Shown piece after piece: positions 60,231 through 64,000 of a stretch of DNA of 64,000 nucleotides; position 1 is the first letter of the stretch; the number at the start of each line of letters is the position of its first letter. The translations under genes and the position numbers were made by a program. The stretch is from an uncultured Eubacterium sp. (lineage in GTDB: Bacteria; Bacillota; Clostridia; Lachnospirales; Lachnospiraceae): assembly GCA_934322085.1 (NCBI GenBank), contig CAKRGF010000008.1, forward strand, positions 7,568 through 71,567, read 5' to 3'. Under the pieces are notes generated by a model. The model saw only the letters and a list, made by a program, of their open reading frames with translations. It was not told the origin of the DNA and searched no databases.

Positions 60231-61580
60231 ATGGATGAAACCGTAATCAAAAGAGTTATGCCTCACAATCAGGAGGCCGAAGAAGCGGTTATCGGTTCGA
60301 TGCTTCTTGATCAGGACGCGGTAATTCTTGCTTCAGAAAAACTAAATGAAGATGATTTTTATAATAATAGATACCGCGTTTTATTTTCCGCCATTGTGGA
60401 ATTGTTTCACGAAGGACGGCCGGCAGATTTAGTTACTCTTGTGGATAAACTCCATGAGAAAAACGCTTCGGATGATATTTGCAGTGTTGAATTTCTCAGT
60501 AATATTATTTCTGCTGTTCCTACTTCAGCCAACGTCCGCTACTACGCGGATATTGTCGAGCAGAAATCTCAACTGCGCTCGCTGATTCGGACAACAGAAG
60601 ACATTGCTAACCGGTGCTATCAGGACTCCGCTAACGTTGCCGAACTGATGGATGATACCGAGCGCAAAGTTTTTGAACTCGTACAGGGACGTGCTTCCTC
60701 TGAAAACTTTACACCAATTAAAGAGGTTGCCCTTGAAACACTTGAAAGCATCCAGAAAGCTGCTCAAAATAACAGTGATGTAACTGGAATTTCGACCGGA
60801 TTTATTGATTTGGATTATCGAACGGCCGGCTTACAGCCATCCGATTTAATCTTGATTGCCGCCCGTCCGTCCATGGGAAAAACGGCTTTTGCTTTGAATA
60901 TCGCCGAGTATGTTGCTATGATTAATCATATTCCAACTGCCATTTTCAGTTTGGAGATGAGCAAAGTACAGCTTGCCAAACGTCTGGTTGCCATGAACTC
61001 AAAAGTTGATTCCCAGAGAATCCGAATCGGTGAACTGGAGGATGATGAATGGGCAAAGATTACTGAAAGTTCTATCATCCTTGGCGAATCAACACTTTAT
61101 ATTGATGATACCGGCAGTATATCCATCAATGACTTACGAAGTAAATGCCGAAAACTAAAGATGGAAAAAGGTCTCGGCTTAATTATTATCGATTATCTCC
61201 AGCTTATGTCTGGTAACAGCGGTTCAAAAAATATTTCCCGCCAGCAGGAAATTTCTGATATTTCACGTTCCTTAAAATCTCTGGCACGTGAACTCGACTG
61301 CCCGGTAATTGCTCTTTCCCAGCTCAGTCGTAAAGTAGAGGAACGCGAGGATAAACGACCGATTCTTTCCGATTTGCGTGAATCGGGTGCGATTGAGCAG
61401 GATGCCGATGTTGTTATGTTTTTGTACCGTGATGAATATTACACAAAAGATGCATCTACCAAAAAAGGAATTACCGAAATAATTATTGGTAAACAGCGTA
61501 ATGGTCCAACCTGTACCGTCGAACTTAAGTGGTTGAACCAGTACACAAAATTTGCAAACTTGGAATATCACGACGAATAA
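60231..61580 (+). CDS. dnaB: Replicative DNA helicase DnaB
   Basis: 449 residues. N-terminal helical domain (PHNQEAEEAVIGSMLLDQDAV), RecA-like domain with Walker A ARPSMGKTAFALNIAEYVA near residue 215, VAIFSLEMSKVQLAKRLV (IFSLEM), Walker B LIIIDYLQLM, and SDLRESGAIEQDADVVMFLYRDEYY with the arginine finger. Unwinds DNA at the fork; partner of the loader encoded at 6911-7903 in this window. Starts two bases after rplI with AAAGGA as SD. Complete, no intein. Confidence 0.98.
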   Translation: MDETVIKRVMPHNQEAEEAVIGSMLLDQDAVILASEKLNEDDFYNNRYRVLFSAIVELFHEGRPADLVTLVDKLHEKNASDDICSVEFLSNIISAVPTSANVRYYADIVEQKSQLRSLIRTTEDIANRCYQDSANVAELMDDTERKVFELVQGRASSENFTPIKEVALETLESIQKAAQNNSDVTGISTGFIDLDYRTAGLQPSDLILIAARPSMGKTAFALNIAEYVAMINHIPTAIFSLEMSKVQLAKRLVAMNSKVDSQRIRIGELEDDEWAKITESSIILGESTLYIDDTGSISINDLRSKCRKLKMEKGLGLIIIDYLQLMSGNSGSKNISRQQEISDISRSLKSLARELDCPVIALSQLSRKVEEREDKRPILSDLRESGAIEQDADVVMFLYRDEYYTKDASTKKGITEIIIGKQRNGPTCTVELKWLNQYTKFANLEYHDE

Positions 61581-61736
61581 ATTCCATTTTCTCTGTCGAA
61601 TCGGGGCTTTGGCTCCGATTCTTCTTGTTTTTTGTCGTCCTGTGTCACACTGTTTTTTTACATTTGATGCATGTCCAATCAATCGACATTTTTCCCATGC
61701 TATAATAAAAAAAACATAAAACAGGAGGTTATCTAC

Positions 61737-62291
61737 ATGGAAACAAAGCAATATACCATTTCGGAAGCGGCAAAAAAACTTCACGTAGGCTCTCACGTTC
61801 TGCGCTTTTGGGAAGAGGAACTTCACTTGAATATTCCGCGAAATGAAATGGGACACCGCATTTACGCGGAAAAAGAAATGAAACAATTAGAACAGATTAT
61901 TAATATGAAAAAAGATGGTTTTTCCTTAAAAGAAATTGAGCATCAGATGTCGCCAAAATCGTCTGGCCAGGTGATTCCTTATCCCGTCTCTGAGCCGGAA
62001 ATTTCGCCAAATGATAAAATGATACAATTTAAAACAATTCTTTCACGCATTGTCTCCGATGCCATCCGGGAAAATTCTGATACCCTTACATCCGATATTG
62101 CAGATACCGTTTCAGTACAAGTCAACAAAGAATTAGATTATCTCTTTCGTGAAAAAGAAGAATCTGATGAAAAACGCTTTCGTGAACTTGACGAAACCAT
62201 TCGCAGTTATCAGAAGGCAAGACAGGAAATTGCAGCCACACAAATAACCGCAAATAAGGCAAAAAATCGTCACATTTTTGGCAAAAAATAG
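61737..62291 (+). CDS. MerR-like helix-turn-helix regulator with C-terminal coiled coil
   Basis: 184 residues. MerR-type winged helix (YTISEAAKKLHVGSHVLRFWEEELHLNIPRNEMGHRIYAEKEMKQLEQIINMKKDGFSLKEIEHQM). The region ~75-100 is Ser/Pro-rich, and the rest (~100-184) is a charged coiled coil (FREKEESDEKRFRELDETIRSYQKARQEIAATQ). This layout, a MerR domain plus coiled coil, resembles RacA-like chromosome anchoring factors and small Clostridial regulators. No metal-binding Cys as in MerR proper. ATG at 61737, AGGAGGT SD. Stands alone downstream of dnaB. Role unclear. Confidence 0.78.
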   Translation: METKQYTISEAAKKLHVGSHVLRFWEEELHLNIPRNEMGHRIYAEKEMKQLEQIINMKKDGFSLKEIEHQMSPKSSGQVIPYPVSEPEISPNDKMIQFKTILSRIVSDAIRENSDTLTSDIADTVSVQVNKELDYLFREKEESDEKRFRELDETIRSYQKARQEIAATQITANKAKNRHIFGKK

Positions 62292-62315
62292 TACCGGAAT
62301 TATTTTCATTTCCTC

Positions 62316-62344
62316 TTGATTTTGAACTATTAAAATGATATAAT
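62316..62344 (+). promoter_or_regulatory. Promoter of the secreted Ig-like protein gene
   Basis: TTGATT (62316-62321), 17 bp, TATAAT (62339-62344), 85 bp before the ATG. The long AT-rich leader precedes AAAGGAGGA. Confidence 0.65.
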
Positions 62345-62428
62345 ATATCCACGCAAAGCGATTGGTTTTTGTATAAATAGCACAAAAATCAAAAAAACAT
62401 TTTAATATTAAAAAAGGAGGAATTTGAA

Positions 62429-63295
62429 ATGTTCGCTAAAATTTCAAAAAAAGTTGTGGCTGTAGCTTTAGTTGCAACTATGGCTGTTACCACTGCTGCA
62501 GTAGCAAGTGATAATACAGCTAGCGCTAAGTTGAAGAAAAAAGCTTCCGTTGTGCAGGGTAAAGAAGTAAAATTGACTGCAAGTGGAAGTGCAACATGGA
62601 AATCCAGCAATGATAACGTTGCTCACTGCCAGAAAACAAAAGGCAAATCCATCAAAGTACTTGGTATCAAAAAAGGTACTGCAACAATCACTGCAACTGT
62701 AGGCGGAAAGAAACAGACATGTAAAGTATCTGTTAAAAACGCAAAGAAGGGTACAGTAATTTACAACTTTGCTAAATCTACTAACCCGGATAACCATCCA
62801 CCATACAAAGCTGACTACTCTGAGTTCAAATACAACTCATTCCGTATCTGGCTTTGTGACGCAACATTCTGGGGCGAGAAAACTTACATCTCTCCTGACT
62901 ACCGTGGACGTAAACTCAGCATTTCTTTGAAAGTAAAGAACTCTGGTAAACGTACACTTCCAGAAATGGGTGTTTGCTTCAACTATACTAAGGGTGGAGA
63001 CACAGGTGCTTACCCATGGGCTCTTCATGTTTCTTCTAAGAAACTGAGTGCTAAAGTTAAAAAAGACAAAACACATAAGCACTGCAAAATCGTCAAAAAA
63101 GCTATGAAGAAAGGTAAATCTTATACTTTCAACTTCACATTTACAATTCCTAAGAATGCTGTAAATGGTGACAAAGACAAAGATACAGGTGCTAACTACC
63201 CAATCATGATGTACATCCCGAACATGAAAGATACTTCTCCATACAAAGAAGGAGATTCTATCACAGTTCAGAAATGTGTAATCAAAGTTGCGTAA
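62429..63295 (+). CDS. Secreted protein with bacterial Ig-like (Big_2) domain
   Basis: 288 residues. Signal peptide (VVAVALVATMAVTTAAVASDN). Residues ~35-102 form a Big_2 domain: VVQGKEVKLTASGSATWKSSNDNVAHC, KSIKVLGIKKGTATITATVGGKKQTCKVSVK. The remainder (~108-288) is a beta-rich domain with NSFRIWLCDATFWGEKTYISPDYRG and NSGKRTLPEMGVCFNYTKG; its shape recalls a carbohydrate-binding module, but I cannot assign a family. High usage of preferred codons (AAC, GCT, AAA) and a strong SD suggest abundant expression. The protein is strongly basic. No anchor motif. Ends with a perfect terminator. Confidence 0.85.
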   Translation: MFAKISKKVVAVALVATMAVTTAAVASDNTASAKLKKKASVVQGKEVKLTASGSATWKSSNDNVAHCQKTKGKSIKVLGIKKGTATITATVGGKKQTCKVSVKNAKKGTVIYNFAKSTNPDNHPPYKADYSEFKYNSFRIWLCDATFWGEKTYISPDYRGRKLSISLKVKNSGKRTLPEMGVCFNYTKGGDTGAYPWALHVSSKKLSAKVKKDKTHKHCKIVKKAMKKGKSYTFNFTFTIPKNAVNGDKDKDTGANYPIMMYIPNMKDTSPYKEGDSITVQKCVIKVA

Positions 63296-63314
63296 TTGAA
63301 ATCTGAATAATTAA

Positions 63315-63347
63315 AATACCTTCCTGGTAACAGGGAGGTATTTTTTT
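63315..63347 (+). terminator. Terminator of the Ig-like protein gene
   Basis: AATACCTTCCTG / CAGGGAGGTATT (one T-G pair) around a GTAA loop, then seven T. The 300 bases after it, up to the tRNA terminator, are AT-rich with no supported gene. Confidence 0.92.
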
Positions 63348-63603
63348 GCTTTTTATTTTTGTCTTCTTCAAATTTTTCATTGAATCCTGCATCAGCATGA
63401 CATCTCTTATTTTTCGTTATTTCGTATTTTTTGTATGCATACATAAATAAATATACCTTTTAGTTTTTCTCTTAAATACAGCCTTATTAAACGCCTCTCA
63501 AAGGCATATAAATATTTTAATTACCTGCTATTCTATCTTTGAGAATATGATTTGAGCGCGAAATAAGCGACACTAACGGCCAGAAGAACAGCATACCAGA
63601 CAA

Positions 63604-63648
63604 TAAAAAAACTGCTATGCTGTTTCTTATTAACAACATAACAGTTTT
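63604..63648 (-). terminator. Terminator of the tRNA transcript
   Basis: AAAACTGCTATG and CATAACAGTTTT pair with one mismatch; on the minus strand seven T follow. Just downstream of tRNA-Cys. Confidence 0.75.
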
Positions 63649-63652
63649 CAAA

Positions 63653-63723
63653 AGGCGACTAACGGATTTGAACCGATGATCAGGGAGTTGCAGTCCCATG
63701 CCTTACCACTTGGCTAAGTCGCC
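63653..63723 (-). tRNA. tRNA-Cys (GCA)
   Basis: 71-nt cloverleaf. Acceptor GGCGACT / AGTCGCC, D arm with GTGGTAAGG, anticodon stem GGGA / TCCC with anticodon GCA, T arm CGGTTCAAATCCG. Discriminator base U, the identity element of tRNA-Cys. CCA is not encoded. Confidence 0.97.
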
Positions 63724-63771
63724 ATATCCTATTATATACATCTACTTGATATAATGTGCATTAAAATGCAA

Positions 63772-63843
63772 TGACCCCTACGGGAATCGAACCCGTGTTA
63801 CCGCCGTGAAAGGGCGATGTCTTAACCGCTTGACCAAGGGGCC
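63772..63843 (-). tRNA. tRNA-Glu (TTC)
   Basis: 72-nt cloverleaf. Acceptor GGCCCCT / AGGGGTC (one G-U pair), anticodon TTC in the loop CTTTCAC, T arm ACGGGTTCGATTCCCGT. CCA not encoded. 48 bases upstream of tRNA-Cys in the transcript. Confidence 0.97.
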
Positions 63844-63927
63844 AATATCTGCTATTTCTAACAGATGATACGCGTCCCCATCACGAAGAACACAACTGTA
63901 CAACTAACTTTCTAGTAAATACAGAAA

Positions 63928-63999
63928 CTCCCCGAGTAGGGCTCGAACCTACAACAACTCGGTTAACAGCCGAGTGCTCTACCATTGAGCTATCGAGGA
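63928..63999 (-). tRNA. tRNA-Asn (GTT)
   Basis: 72-nt cloverleaf. Acceptor TCCTCGA / TCGGGGA (one wobble), anticodon GTT in CTGTTAA with stem CTCGG / CCGAG, T arm GTAGGTTCGAGCCCTAC, discriminator G. No CCA encoded. Lies at the window edge; further tRNAs may follow upstream. Confidence 0.97.
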
Positions 64000-64000
64000 A

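Noticed and set aside
63517..63699. 60-codon minus-strand frame with a hydrophobic stretch near tRNA-Cys
   Set aside because: It begins inside the tRNA-Cys gene, has no SD and covers the tRNA terminator hairpin.

Overview
The window looks like a chromosomal segment of a low-to-mid-GC Gram-positive anaerobe of the family Lachnospiraceae (Clostridia). The basis is gene content and order: a glgC-glgD-spoVG operon, a Sua5-PTP-RpiB-AtpIBEFHAGDC block in the order known from Firmicutes, dnaX-ybaB-recR, rpsF-ssb-rpsR, gdpP-rplI-dnaB, a multi-cluster [FeFe] hydrogenase, indolepyruvate:ferredoxin oxidoreductase, sporulation genes (spoVG, yyaC), and secreted proteins with Pro/Thr-rich and Lys-rich tails. 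The genus cannot be fixed from the sequence alone. No phage, insertion sequence, CRISPR array or conjugative module was seen; the window is essentially core chromosome.

Layout. 1-5.5 kb: start of mfd, then pth, spoVG, glgD, glgC (all minus) and divergent murC. 5.5-9.2 kb: a DnaA-box-rich intergenic region, then a DnaD-like protein, a DnaC/DnaI-like helicase loader and a PRPP synthetase. 9.2-18.2 kb (minus): class A PBP, CgeB-like glycosyltransferase, [FeFe] hydrogenase, a translationally coupled diguanylate cyclase and WYL regulator, and a sodium/solute symporter. 18.2-18.6 kb: a large cloverleaf-like palindromic element and the atp terminator. 18.6-28.5 kb (minus): one long run sua5, degenerate phosphatase, rpiB, proC, atpZ, atpI, atpBEFHAGDC. 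28.5-32.5 kb (minus): amidase, GH18-type protein and a PurF homologue lacking its N-terminal cysteine. 32.7-34.8 kb (plus): apt and an NCS2 purine permease. 34.8-41.7 kb (minus): amidohydrolase, iorBA, NYN-LOTUS protein, CvpA, a DUF5711-like protein and an inactive-looking JAMM protein. 41.9-46.1 kb: yyaC facing recR-ybaB-dnaX-pfkA. 46.2-53.3 kb: a pentose/hemicellulose locus (GH43, AraC regulator, aldo/keto reductase, fucose/arabinose isomerase-family enzyme, xylulokinase). 53.2-63.3 kb: small envelope proteins, DUF951, rpsF-ssb-rpsR, two secreted/membrane proteins, gdpP-rplI-dnaB, a MerR regulator and a secreted Ig-like protein. 63.6-64 kb: tRNA-Cys, tRNA-Glu and tRNA-Asn on the minus strand.

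How it works together. The segment couples energy metabolism (ATP synthase with a c-subunit that carries the Na+-binding residue set, hydrogenase, indolepyruvate oxidoreductase, glycogen synthesis, phosphofructokinase), replication and repair (DnaD/DnaC-like, DnaX, RecR, SSB, DnaB, Mfd), purine salvage (apt, permease, PRPP synthetase, PurF-like), wall and surface biology, and second-messenger control (c-di-GMP cyclase, c-di-AMP phosphodiesterase).

The most notable items are: a perfect 31-bp inverted repeat enclosing two hairpins at 18281-18465; two arrays of head-to-tail DnaA-box-like nonamers at 5484-5684; dnaX without any ATG/GTG/TTG where its N-terminus must begin; and three proteins that keep an enzyme fold but have lost catalytic residues (LMW phosphatase, PurF-type amidotransferase, JAMM peptidase).
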